Assembly (NCBI RefSeq): GCF_004798905.1 | Contig: NZ_SDMO01000008.1 | Coordinates: forward strand, 1-64,000 | Source of the DNA: Halomonas borealis | GTDB lineage: Bacteria > Pseudomonadota > Gammaproteobacteria > Pseudomonadales > Halomonadaceae | Length of the DNA: 64,000 nt | Reading direction: 5' to 3' | Part shown: one piece after another, positions 11,202 to 19,391 of the stretch | How positions within the stretch are numbered: the stretch's first letter is position 1 | Layout of the letters: each line of letters opens with the position of its first letter | The notes under the pieces: model-generated | Told to the model about the DNA's origin: nothing | The model's database searches: none | Seen by the model: only the letters and a program-made list of their open reading frames with translations | Made by a program: the position numbers and the translations under genes

Positions 11202-11211
11202 TTGTATACAC
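11202..11211. promoter_or_regulatory. Predicted GntR/FCD operator, site 4 (uraH-puuD / uraD divergent promoter)
   Basis: TTGTATACAC in the 230-bp AT-rich divergent region between uraH and uraD. One site could control both directions. Confidence 0.62.
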
Positions 11212-11263
11212 TTTTGGCTGATACCCTGAGCTTCACCTGTCGCGCCACTCTGGAGACCGATGC

Positions 11264-11788
11264 ATGACCTCAAAGACGCTATCCCCACGCCCCAGCCAGC
11301 TGGACCACGCGGCCTTCGTCGAGCAATTCGGCGACATCTACGAGCACTCGCCCTGGGTGGCCGAGCTGGCCTGGCAACACGGCCTGGGCCCCGAGCAGGA
11401 CAGCCCCACAGGGCTGGCCGTCGCCATGGGCCGTGTGCTCGACGAGGCCGCCCCCGAGCGCCAGCTCGAGGTGATCCGCGCCCACCCCGACCTGGCCGGC
11501 AAGGCGGCCATCTCCGGGGCGCTCACCGACGACTCCACCCGTGAACAGGCCGGCGCCGGCCTCGACCAGTGCACGCCCGAGGAGATGGCCCGCTTCGAAC
11601 GTCTCAACGCCGCCTACAAGCAGCGCTTCGGCTTTCCCTTCGTGATGGCGGTCAAGGGCAGCGACCGCCACGCCATCCTGGCCGCCTTCGCGACACGCCT
11701 GGAGCATGGCCTCGACGAGGAACGCCGCACCGCCATCGAGCAGATCAACCACATCGCCGCCTTCCGACTGGAAGCACGCGCCGACTGA
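11264..11788 (+). CDS. uraD: OHCU decarboxylase
   Basis: This 174-residue helical enzyme stereoselectively decarboxylates OHCU to (S)-allantoin, completing conversion of urate to allantoin. Family motifs are visible: the catalytic histidine H74 in AHPDLAGKAA, STREQAGAGLDQC (91-103), and RFGFPFVMAVKG (121-132), which forms the substrate pocket. A TGGAG sequence lies eight bases before the ATG. It is divergent from uraH-puuD and shares the operator at 11202-11211. A strong hairpin (11806-11839) follows the stop by about 20 bp. Confidence 0.95.
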   Translation: MTSKTLSPRPSQLDHAAFVEQFGDIYEHSPWVAELAWQHGLGPEQDSPTGLAVAMGRVLDEAAPERQLEVIRAHPDLAGKAAISGALTDDSTREQAGAGLDQCTPEEMARFERLNAAYKQRFGFPFVMAVKGSDRHAILAAFATRLEHGLDEERRTAIEQINHIAAFRLEARAD

Positions 11789-11805
11789 TCGACACCGTCC
11801 GCACC

Positions 11806-11839
11806 AAGAGGCGCCGCCGGATCCCCGGCGGCGCTTCTT
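11806..11839 (+). terminator. Intrinsic terminator after uraD
   Basis: A 15-bp stem with one mismatch (11806-11820 against 11825-11839) and loop ATCC, with the T-rich TTCTTGCTT overlapping and following the right arm. It ends uraD and, from the other side, lies near the end of the convergent permease gene. Confidence 0.75.
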
Positions 11840-11881
11840 GCTTATCGACCCGAGGGGCTCATGACCCTGGCTCGACCGCCA

Positions 11882-13372
11882 TCAGCGCTGCCAGCTCGCC
11901 GCGGCGCCCGACATTCGTGCACCGGATGACCTCGACTCGGGGGACGCTTGCGACGCGGAAGAGGCCTGAGGCTCCGAAGGCTCTTGCGCCTTTGCGTCCG
12001 AGCCCGCCTCGGAGGCCGCATCCGCCTCGGCGATCGCCTCGCGCTCCCGCGCCTCATCCGCCAGGGTGGTACGCGGCAGCACCAGGTTAAGCACGAAGGC
12101 GGTGATCGCCGCGACCACGATCGGCGCCCCGCCGATCACGCTCTGCAGGGTCTCGGGAAACTCGGCGATCGCCGAAGGCACCGCGGCGATGCCCAGGCTC
12201 AGCGCCAGGGCCAGGCCGACGATGGTCATGTTGCGCGCCGACAGCTCGTCCTTGGTCAACAGCTGGATCCCGGTCATGGTGATCATCCCGAAGACGGTGA
12301 TGGTGGCGCCGCCCAGTACCGGGTAGGGGATGGTCGTCATCAGCGCGCCGAACTTGGGGCTGAAGCCGGCCACCAGCATGAACACGCCGGCGATGCTCAG
12401 CACCACCCGGCTGACGACCTTGGTCATCGCCACGATGCCCACGTTCTGGCTGAAGGTGGAGGTCGGCAAGGCACCGAAGAAGGCGCTCACGGCGGTCGTC
12501 AGGCCATTGCCCAGCAGGCCGCCGGTCAACTCCCGGGTCTTCAGCTCGCGGTTCATGCCGGCCACGCTGGTCGCCGACAGGTCGCCGATGGTCTGCACCG
12601 AGTTGATCACACAGATCACCACCAGCGAGACGATGGCGGCGGAGTGAAACTCCATCTCGAATGGCATCAGCGTCGGCACGGCCAGCCAGCGGGCCCCGGC
12701 CACCTGGCTGAAGTCGACCATGCCCAACGGCAACGCGACCAGGTACCCGACCAGCAGGCCGACGATGATCGCCGACAGCTTGACCACCCCGCGGCCGAAC
12801 TGGGAGGCCAACAGCACCGTCACCAGGGTCAGCCCTCCCACGCCCCAGTTCTTAAGCTCGCCGAACTGCGGCGCATCGACGTTGCCGCTGCCGGCGATGT
12901 AGCGGATGGCGATGTCGTACAGCGACAACCCGATCACCAGCACCACGGTGCCCGCCACCACCGGCGGGAAGAGGTGACGGATGTACTGGATGAAATAGCC
13001 CACCACCATCATGGTGATGCCGCCGACCAGTTGGGCACCGAGGATGCCCTCGATGCCGAACTGACCGCCCACGGCGATCAGTGTCGGCACATAGGCGAAG
13101 CCCACCCCGAAGATCGCCGGCAGCCGGGCGCCAAACTTCCAGACACCGTAGAGATGGAAAAGCGTGCAGACCCCGGAGGCCAATACGGCGATCTGGATCA
13201 GTTGCAGCTTCTCTGCCGGGGACGATCCCACGACCCCGGCGATGATGATCGGCGGAGTAATGACGCCGGCGATCATCGCCAGCACGTGTTGCAGGGAAAT
13301 CGGCAGGGCCTTGATCAAGCGCGGCCTGCCGTGGAAATCGAATAGCGACGTCTTGCTGGCATTGCTCTGCAT
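11882..13372 (-). CDS. NCS2-family purine permease (urate/xanthine type)
   Basis: A 496-residue membrane protein of the NCS2 (nucleobase-cation symporter 2) family with about 12-14 hydrophobic segments. The NCS2 signature is clear in ALPTSTFSQNVGIVAMTKV, and the N-terminal ISLQHVLAMIAGVITPPI matches the conserved TM1 region. Context (urate catabolic genes and a shared operator at 13491-13500) favours urate or xanthine over uracil. The last ~55 residues are an unusual hydrophilic Ala/Ser/Glu-rich tail beginning around ADEAREREAIAEADAA, which most relatives lack. Transport specificity cannot be read from sequence. Confidence 0.88.
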   Translation of the reverse strand: MQSNASKTSLFDFHGRPRLIKALPISLQHVLAMIAGVITPPIIIAGVVGSSPAEKLQLIQIAVLASGVCTLFHLYGVWKFGARLPAIFGVGFAYVPTLIAVGGQFGIEGILGAQLVGGITMMVVGYFIQYIRHLFPPVVAGTVVLVIGLSLYDIAIRYIAGSGNVDAPQFGELKNWGVGGLTLVTVLLASQFGRGVVKLSAIIVGLLVGYLVALPLGMVDFSQVAGARWLAVPTLMPFEMEFHSAAIVSLVVICVINSVQTIGDLSATSVAGMNRELKTRELTGGLLGNGLTTAVSAFFGALPTSTFSQNVGIVAMTKVVSRVVLSIAGVFMLVAGFSPKFGALMTTIPYPVLGGATITVFGMITMTGIQLLTKDELSARNMTIVGLALALSLGIAAVPSAIAEFPETLQSVIGGAPIVVAAITAFVLNLVLPRTTLADEAREREAIAEADAASEAGSDAKAQEPSEPQASSASQASPESRSSGARMSGAAASWQR

Positions 13373-13490
13373 GGTTTCGGCCTTCGGTGTGATGTTGTTG
13401 TGCGTTCAGCCGTCATCGTCTCGTCGGGGGTCTTACGCCGACGCATTGGATACATGGTTATCTTTATCGGAAACACCATAAATCCTAAAA

Positions 13491-13500
13491 CTGTATACAA
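13491..13500. promoter_or_regulatory. Predicted GntR/FCD operator, site 5 (purine permease)
   Basis: CTGTATACAA, identical over ten bases to site 1 before gcl. It lies 119 bp before the permease start codon. Confidence 0.65.
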
Positions 13501-13568
13501 TCAATAAAACATTCGCCTCACAACTCGCCGATAGTCCCGGCCTGGGCTTAAAACTCGATAGCCAGCAC

Positions 13569-13596
13569 AAAAAAAGGCCACCGCATGGCGGTGGCC
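13569..13596 (-). terminator. Intrinsic terminator after the GST gene
   Basis: Read on the minus strand, a 9-bp GC-rich stem (13576-13584 with 13588-13596, loop of three) is followed by seven T residues (13569-13575). It is one of the best canonical terminators in the window and lies about 85 bp after the GST stop. Confidence 0.88.
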
Positions 13597-13681
13597 CTGA
13601 AGGCCCGGTCGGGCCTGTCGATGTCCGGCAGGTGCCGAACATCGCGTTAACCTTCTGGCGGCGCCTGCCGCCCCGGTTCGC

Positions 13682-14389
13682 CTAGCGGTAGGCCCCTTCG
13701 ATATCGGTGACCCTCAATGCGTGACGGCCCACCCCGTCATGCAGATCGAGCATGCGTTCGCGCCAGGCGTAGACCGGATCGGCATTGGAGATCAGGTCGG
13801 CGCTGGACACGCAGTACGCCCACATGAAGAAGCCGAACACCAGGTAGTCGGCGCCACCGGGGGCATCACCATCCAGGAAATCGCTCTCCGACAGGCGGCC
13901 GCGCAGCGGCTCCAGGGCCGTATCGAGCTGCGAGAGTCCCTTGGCCGGCGAATGGAACTCCTCGAGGGTACACCCCAGGCGCGCCTCGCGGGTCTCGCGG
14001 AAATAGCTGCGATCGTCGGGATGGATGGCGTTGAACAGATCCATGACGATGGTACGCAGGATGGCCGGTGCCAGGGCGCGCTCGGAGTAGTGCTTGAAGA
14101 AGCGGGCGCGCGCCTCGGCCGCGCCGTCGCCGAGCAGCGGCGATTCGGGATAGGCGCGATCCAGGTATCGCATGATCTCGTAGCTGTCGTGGACCACCTC
14201 GTCGCCGTCCGCCAGCACCGGGACCTGCCCCTGACCGGAGAACGTCAGGGCCTCCTTCTCGGTGAAGTGCCAGGGACGCGTCTCCAGCGCCAGCCCCTTG
14301 TGGGCCAAGGCGAGACGGGCCCGCCAGCAGAAGGGGGAGAAATATAGCCGATCGTCGATACCACTCAGGTCATAGAGCACGCGTGTCAT
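13682..14389 (-). CDS. Glutathione S-transferase family protein
   Basis: A 235-residue cytosolic GST-fold protein. The N-terminal thioredoxin-like domain (about 1-85) has LYFSPFCWRARLALAHKGL, GQGQVPVLADGDEVVHDSYEIMRYLD with the cis-proline and Ser-binding region, and then a helical C-terminal domain. The stretch SPFCWRARLAL holds the likely glutathione-activating Ser/Cys. No specific substrate can be assigned; relatives include bacterial beta-type and maleylacetoacetate isomerase-like GSTs. It is monocistronic, with its own terminator at 13569-13596. It lies between the purine island and the glycolate genes but has no obvious role in either. Confidence 0.85.
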   Translation of the reverse strand: MTRVLYDLSGIDDRLYFSPFCWRARLALAHKGLALETRPWHFTEKEALTFSGQGQVPVLADGDEVVHDSYEIMRYLDRAYPESPLLGDGAAEARARFFKHYSERALAPAILRTIVMDLFNAIHPDDRSYFRETREARLGCTLEEFHSPAKGLSQLDTALEPLRGRLSESDFLDGDAPGGADYLVFGFFMWAYCVSSADLISNADPVYAWRERMLDLHDGVGRHALRVTDIEGAYR

Positions 14390-14720
14390 GCCGTCTCCTT
14401 AAGTCGCCGTTGGGAGGAAGGCCTCGATGGTGACAGGCCAGCGCCACGCTCGCCATAGTGCGGGCACCTCACCTTCTCTTGTCTATTGGTCGAAGCGGTG
14501 CATCGGCCAGGCGGTACACCGCACTCGCTAGCCATTTATCAAGTTGCTGAAAAATAACGGCATCTTCGCATGAAGCTGCGCAATGTCCACCCTCTCGATA
14601 CTGGTAATACCAATTTACCTTGAATAGTCAGCCCCGTCATAGCCCCGTAAGATTCTCAAGGATCGTCGCCCACCAGCGGCCCACGACAACAACCATCATC
14701 ACCGATGAGGGACCTCATCC
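14390..14720. other. 331-bp regulatory region before the lldP-like gene
   Basis: No gene is supported. It lies between divergent GST and permease genes. It holds the CTGGTAATACCAA dyad at 14601-14613, AT-rich sequence around 14520-14620 and a GAGGGA ribosome-binding site just before the permease. No other structure was recognised. Confidence 0.5.
14601..14613. promoter_or_regulatory. Predicted LldR/GlcC-type operator before lldP
   Basis: The core TGGTAATACCA is a perfect TGGT/ACCA palindrome matching the GntR-type LldR operator pattern (TTGGTnnnACCAA). A second site of the same design lies before glcD at 16581-16593. Confidence 0.6.
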
Positions 14721-16421
14721 ATGCATGACTCATTACTGGCGCTATTGGCCTTCACTCCCCTGCTGCTGGCGGGGGTCCTGCTGATTGGCCTGCGCATGGC
14801 CGCGCGGATCGCCATGCCGATCGTCTTCGCCGTTACCGCCGTCATCGCCTTGCTCGTCTGGGACATGACCGCCACGCGGGTCCTGGCCTCGACCCTGCAG
14901 GGCCTGATGCTGACGGTGGCGATTTTATGGATCATCTTCGGTGCCATCCTGCTGCTCAACACCCTCAAGCATTCCGGCGGCATCACCGCCATCCGCAACG
15001 GCTTCTCGGGCATCAGCCCCGACCGACGCGTCCAGGCGATCATCGTCGCCTGGCTGTTCGGCTGCTTCATCGAGGGCGCCTCGGGCTTCGGCACGCCGGC
15101 GGCGGTGGCCGCACCACTGATGGTCGCGCTGGGCTTCCCGGCATTGGCCGCCGTGGTGGTCGGCATGATGATCCAATCCACGCCGGTGTCCTTCGGCGCA
15201 GTGGGCACACCGATCGTGGTCGGCGTCTCGGGCGGCCTCGACCAGGGCGGCATCAGCGCGGCCCTGGAGGCCGGTGGCGGCGGCTGGCTCGACTACTTCC
15301 ACCTGATTGCCGGCGAGGTGGCGGTGATCCATGGCATCGTCGGCATGCTGATGCCGCTGATCATGGTGGTAATCATGGTGCGCTTCTTCGGCGCCAACCG
15401 CTCCTGGAAGGAAGGGCTCTCCATCACCCCCTTCGCGCTGTTCGCCGGCATCAGTTTCGTGGTGCCCTACGTCCTGGCCGGCGTACTGCTAGGGCCGGAG
15501 TTCCCGTCGATGATCGGTGCCATGGTGGGTCTGGCCATCGTCGTACCGGCGGCCCGTCGCGGCTTCCTGCTCCCCAAGGACACCTGGGACTTCCCGCCCT
15601 CCTCCGCCTGGCCGGATCAGTGGATCGGTAAGCTGGTGATCAAGACCGATGACGTGGTGGGCAAGACCCCCATTTCCACTTTCATGGGCTGGGTGCCCTA
15701 CGTGCTGCTGGCCGTGCTCCTGGTGGCCTCGCGCACCATCGAGCCGCTCAAGAGCGCGCTGACCTCGCTCGCCTTCGGCTGGACCGACATCCTCGGCGAG
15801 GCCGGCGTGTCCGGCAGCATCCAGCCACTTTACCTGCCCGGCGGCATCCTGCTGGCGGTGGTACTGCTCACCGCGCTGCTGCACCGCATGCGCCTGAGTG
15901 AGCTGCGCGCCGCCTTCGGCGAGTCGACCCGCACCCTGGCCGGCGCCGGCTTCGTGCTGGTATTCACCATTCCCATGGTGCGCATCCTGATCAACTCCGG
16001 CGTCAACACCAGCGACCTGGTATCGATGCCGGTGGCCATGGCGAGCCTGGTGGCCGACGGCGTCGGTGGTATCTACCCCCTGTTCGCCCCTGCCGTGGGT
16101 GCCCTCGGCGCCTTCATCGCCGGCTCCAACACGGTCTCCAACCTGATGCTGTCGGACTTCCAGTTCAACATCGCCCAGCAGCTCGGCGTTTCCACCGCGT
16201 TCATGGTGGCCCTGCAAGCCGTGGGCGCCGCCGCGGGCAACATGATCGCCATCCACAACGTGGTCGCGGCTTCCGCCACCGTGGGCCTGCTCGGCCGCGA
16301 GGGCGAGACCATCCGCAAGACCCTACTGCCGACGATCTACTACGTGCTGGCGGCCGGGCTGATCGGCCTGATCGCCATCCAGCTGTGGGGCATCTCCGAC
16401 CCCCTGCTGCGGATAGGCTGA
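14721..16421 (+). CDS. lldP: L-lactate/glycolate permease, LldP family
   Basis: A 566-residue inner-membrane permease, the standard length for LldP/GlcA proton symporters, with about 12-14 hydrophobic segments. Typical family stretches are [18 protein letters not shown] and [13 protein letters not shown] in the N-terminal half, and [15 protein letters not shown] near the C terminus. GAGGGA precedes the ATG. It stands directly before glcDEF and shares an operator type with it, so glycolate (GlcA function) is as likely a substrate as L-lactate. No lactate dehydrogenase gene is adjacent, which slightly favours glycolate. Confidence 0.9.
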   Translation: MHDSLLALLAFTPLLLAGVLLIGLRMAARIAMPIVFAVTAVIALLVWDMTATRVLASTLQGLMLTVAILWIIFGAILLLNTLKHSGGITAIRNGFSGISPDRRVQAIIVAWLFGCFIEGASGFGTPAAVAAPLMVALGFPALAAVVVGMMIQSTPVSFGAVGTPIVVGVSGGLDQGGISAALEAGGGGWLDYFHLIAGEVAVIHGIVGMLMPLIMVVIMVRFFGANRSWKEGLSITPFALFAGISFVVPYVLAGVLLGPEFPSMIGAMVGLAIVVPAARRGFLLPKDTWDFPPSSAWPDQWIGKLVIKTDDVVGKTPISTFMGWVPYVLLAVLLVASRTIEPLKSALTSLAFGWTDILGEAGVSGSIQPLYLPGGILLAVVLLTALLHRMRLSELRAAFGESTRTLAGAGFVLVFTIPMVRILINSGVNTSDLVSMPVAMASLVADGVGGIYPLFAPAVGALGAFIAGSNTVSNLMLSDFQFNIAQQLGVSTAFMVALQAVGAAAGNMIAIHNVVAASATVGLLGREGETIRKTLLPTIYYVLAAGLIGLIAIQLWGISDPLLRIG

Positions 16422-16429
16422 GCCATTCC

Positions 16430-16455
16430 CCACCCGCGGCACCGGCCGCGGGTGG
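16430..16455 (+). terminator. Hairpin terminator after lldP
   Basis: A perfect 10-bp stem, CCACCCGCGG with CCGCGGGTGG, and a six-base loop start nine bases after the lldP stop. No T-run follows (CCATCCC), so termination is inferred from stem strength and position. Confidence 0.55.
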
Positions 16456-16580
16456 CCATCCCATCCATTGGTCTAAGGCACCACACACACCCTCTTCACC
16501 CCCTGCGATGCCATCCCTACTAAGCTATTGTTTGTCCACGGGAATGAATCGGGTCACTGGGTCGTTCCTCGTCGAGAGTC

Positions 16581-16593
16581 TTGGTCATACCAA
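16581..16593. promoter_or_regulatory. Predicted LldR/GlcC-type operator before glcDEF
   Basis: TTGGTCATACCAA, a perfect 5-bp inverted repeat with a three-base spacer. It is a near-exact match to the LldR-type operator and is located 184 bp before glcD. Confidence 0.65.
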
Positions 16594-16777
16594 TGATCCA
16601 CGGTAGCCACCCGAAGTCCTCGGAACGTATCGTTCTTGTCTCAAGCCTCCCCCGATGCCATCACGGTGAACCGCCTTCGCGGTCGTCTCGATGTGACCGG
16701 GGATGCCAATGGAAAATGTTTCTGCAAAAATACGAGGCGTATCCTGAACGCGGATTGCCTCACAAGCCGGAGCCGTC

Positions 16778-18277
16778 ATGAACATCCATTACGACGCACG
16801 ACTCGATGGCGAGCTGCCTTCCCGGGACAAGGCGGAGGTCCTCAACCGTCTCCAGCAGGATGTCCCCGGCCTGACGCTGCTCCACCGCGAGGAAGACCTG
16901 CACCCCTTCGAGTGCGACGGCCTGGCGGCCTATCGCGTGATGCCCATGCTGGTGGCGCTGCCGGAAACGCTCGACCAGGTGGTGGCCCTGCTCGAGGGCT
17001 GCCGTGAGCTCGGCGTGCCGGTGGTGACCCGCGGCGCCGGCACCGGTCTCTCCGGGGGCGCCCTGCCCCTGGAGCAAGGCGTGCTGCTGGTGATGTCACG
17101 CTTCAGCCGCATCCTCGAGGTCGACCCCGATGCTCGCATCGCCCGGGTACAGCCCGGTGTTCGCAACCTGGCGATCTCCGAGGCCGCCGCGCCCTTTGGC
17201 CTCTACTACGCCCCGGATCCCTCGTCGCAGATCGCCTGTTCGATCGGCGGCAACGTGGCCGAGAACGCCGGCGGCGTGCACTGCCTGAAGTATGGGTTGA
17301 CCGTGCACAACGTGCTGCGGGTCGAGATCATCACCCTCGCGGGCGAGCGCATGACGCTGGGCAGCGAGGCGCTGGACGCCCCCGGCTTCGACCTGCTGGC
17401 GCTGTTCAACGGCTCCGAGGGCATGCTCGGCGTGGTCACCGAGATCACCGTCAAGCTGCTGCCCAAGCCGGAGACCACCAAGGTGCTGATGGCAAGCTTC
17501 GACGACGTAGGCAAGGCCGGCAGAGCCGTGGGCGACATCATCGCCGCCGGCATCATCCCCGGCGGGCTGGAGATGATGGACAACCTGGCGATCCGCGCCG
17601 CCGAGGACTTCATCCATGCCGGCTACCCGGTCGAGGCCGAGGCCATCCTGCTGTGCGAGCTGGACGGCGTGGAGGCCGACGTCGACGACGACTGCGAGCG
17701 GGTGCGCGGCGTGCTCGAGGCGGCCGGCGCCACCGGCATTCAGCAGGCCCGCGACGAGGCCGAACGCGCGCGTTTCTGGGCCGGACGCAAGAATGCCTTC
17801 CCCGCGGTGGGCCGCATGTCGCCGGACTACTACTGCATGGACGGCACCATTCCGCGCCGCGAGCTGCCGCGGGTGCTCGAGGGCATCCGCGAGCTGTCCG
17901 AGGCCTACGGCCTGAAGGTCGCCAACGTCTTCCACGCCGGCGACGGCAACATGCACCCGTTGATCCTGTTCGATGCCAACCGCGAGGGCGAGCTCGAACA
18001 AGCCGAGGCGCTGGGCGGCAAGATCCTCGAGCTGTGCGTCGAGGCCGGCGGCTCGATCACCGGCGAGCACGGCGTGGGCCGCGAGAAGATCAACCAGATG
18101 TGCGCCCAGTTCGGCAGCCGCGAGCTGACCACCTTCCACGCGGTGAAGGCGGCCTTCGATCCCGACGGCCTGCTCAACCCCGGCAAGAACATCCCGACCC
18201 TGGCGCGCTGTGCCGAGTTCGGCGCCATGCACGTGCATGGCGGAGAGCTGCCACACCCCGAACTGCCCCGTTTCTGA
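16778..18277 (+). CDS. glcD: Glycolate oxidase, FAD subunit GlcD
   Basis: This 499-residue FAD-linked subunit of the glycolate oxidase/dehydrogenase complex (GlcDEF) oxidises glycolate to glyoxylate. The PCMH-type FAD domain shows VVTRGAGTGLSGGALPLEQG near residues 85-104 and SIGGNVAENAGGVHCLKYG further on. The C-terminal domain carries NVFHAGDGNMHPLILFD and ITGEHGVGREKI, the conserved active-site region of the GlcD/D-lactate dehydrogenase family. GGAG lies five bases before the ATG. Nine bases separate its stop from the glcE start, and its product feeds the gcl operon. Confidence 0.95.
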   Translation: MNIHYDARLDGELPSRDKAEVLNRLQQDVPGLTLLHREEDLHPFECDGLAAYRVMPMLVALPETLDQVVALLEGCRELGVPVVTRGAGTGLSGGALPLEQGVLLVMSRFSRILEVDPDARIARVQPGVRNLAISEAAAPFGLYYAPDPSSQIACSIGGNVAENAGGVHCLKYGLTVHNVLRVEIITLAGERMTLGSEALDAPGFDLLALFNGSEGMLGVVTEITVKLLPKPETTKVLMASFDDVGKAGRAVGDIIAAGIIPGGLEMMDNLAIRAAEDFIHAGYPVEAEAILLCELDGVEADVDDDCERVRGVLEAAGATGIQQARDEAERARFWAGRKNAFPAVGRMSPDYYCMDGTIPRRELPRVLEGIRELSEAYGLKVANVFHAGDGNMHPLILFDANREGELEQAEALGGKILELCVEAGGSITGEHGVGREKINQMCAQFGSRELTTFHAVKAAFDPDGLLNPGKNIPTLARCAEFGAMHVHGGELPHPELPRF

Positions 18278-18286
18278 GGAATGATC

Positions 18287-19390
18287 ATGGCCACCACTAC
18301 ATCCCCGCAGGATCGGGACATCCGCGAGGCCCTGGGTGAACGCATCCGGCAGGCCAACGCCGAAGGCACCCCGCTGCGCATCGTCGGCGGCGACACCAAG
18401 GCCTTCTATGGCCGGAAAGTTCAAGGCCGACGGGGCGAGCAAGCCGAGGCGCTCTCGACCCGCGAGCACCAGGGCATCACCGGCTACGACCCGGTGGAGC
18501 TGATCGTCTCGGTGCGGGCCGGCACGCCGCTGACCACGCTGGAAGCGGCGCTGGCCGAGAACGGCCAGATGCTGCCCTTCGAGCCGCCCCACTTCGGCGC
18601 CGACGCCACCGTCGGCGGCATGGTCGCCAGCGGGCTATCCGGCCCGCGCCGCCCCTGGGCCGGCGCCGTGCGCGACTTCGTGCTGGGCGCCCGGGTGATC
18701 ACCCATGGCGGCGACGAGCAGCGCTTCGGCGGCGAGGTGATCAAGAACGTCGCCGGCTACGACCTCTCGCGGCTGATGGTCGGCGCCCAGGGCAGCCTGG
18801 GCCTGCTCACCGAGGTCACCCTCAAGGTGCTACCCCGGCCCTCGGCCAGCCACGGCCTGCGCCTCGAGATGACACTGGATGAAGCCCGCCGCCGCCTCGC
18901 CGAATGGGGACGCCGGCCCCTGCCACTGAGCGCCGCGACCTGGCAGGACGGCGCCCTGCACCTGCGCCTGGAGGGCGGGCCCGGCTCGGTAGCCGCCACC
19001 CGCGAGCGCCTGGGTGGCGAAGACCTGGACGCCGGCTACTGGGAGGCCCTGCGCGAACAGCGGCTGCCGCTCTTCGCCGGCGAAGACGACCGCCCGCTGT
19101 GGCGGCTCTCGCTACCCCAGCGCGCGCGGCTCGAGGTCGACGGCCTCGACGAGTCGGCCATGCTCCACGACTGGGCCGGCGCCCAGCGCTTCCTGCGCAG
19201 CGACCTCTCCGCCGCCACCCTGCGTGCGGCCTGCACCGCCGCCGGCGGGCACGCCACCTGCCTGACGCCCGGCGCCGCCGAGCCCTTCACGCCGCTGCCC
19301 GAGGCGCTGGCCAAGTACCATCGCCGCCTCAAGGCCGAGCTGGACCCCAAGGGGATCTTCAATCCGGGCCGACTCTACGCGGAGCATTAA
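18287..19390 (+). CDS. glcE: Glycolate oxidase, FAD-binding subunit GlcE
   Basis: A 367-residue second flavin subunit of glycolate oxidase. The start at 18287 (MATTTSPQDRD) is chosen over 18281 because GAGGA then sits six bases upstream. The FAD-binding part includes LRIVGGDTKAFYGR, the stretch GADATVGGMVASGLSGPRRP (about residues 101-120) and FGGEVIKNVAGYDLSRLMVG. The C terminus closes with LDPKGIFNPGRL, where the family typically ends. It is sandwiched between glcD and glcF, with only one base before the next start. Confidence 0.94.
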   Translation: MATTTSPQDRDIREALGERIRQANAEGTPLRIVGGDTKAFYGRKVQGRRGEQAEALSTREHQGITGYDPVELIVSVRAGTPLTTLEAALAENGQMLPFEPPHFGADATVGGMVASGLSGPRRPWAGAVRDFVLGARVITHGGDEQRFGGEVIKNVAGYDLSRLMVGAQGSLGLLTEVTLKVLPRPSASHGLRLEMTLDEARRRLAEWGRRPLPLSAATWQDGALHLRLEGGPGSVAATRERLGGEDLDAGYWEALREQRLPLFAGEDDRPLWRLSLPQRARLEVDGLDESAMLHDWAGAQRFLRSDLSAATLRAACTAAGGHATCLTPGAAEPFTPLPEALAKYHRRLKAELDPKGIFNPGRLYAEH

Positions 19391-19391
19391 G

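Larger units (their letters stand above)
13373..13681. other. 309-bp intergenic region between the permease and GST genes
   Basis: No gene is supported. It holds the CTGTATACAA operator (13491-13500) with surrounding AT-rich promoter-like sequence for the permease. The GST terminator is at 13569-13596, and beside it is a second small hairpin, AGGCCCG/CGGGCCT, at 13601-13616. Confidence 0.6.
16422..16777. other. 356-bp region between lldP and glcD
   Basis: No gene is supported. It holds the lldP terminator hairpin (16430-16455), then a TTGGTCATACCAA operator (16581-16593), and AT-richer sequence up to the GGAG ribosome-binding site before glcD. This indicates that glcDEF has its own promoter. 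Confidence 0.55.

Noticed and set aside
11948..13345. 465-codon plus-strand frame opposite the NCS2 permease
   Set aside because: Low-complexity His/Arg/Gln/Asp shadow with no ribosome-binding site; the permease on the minus strand is unambiguous.
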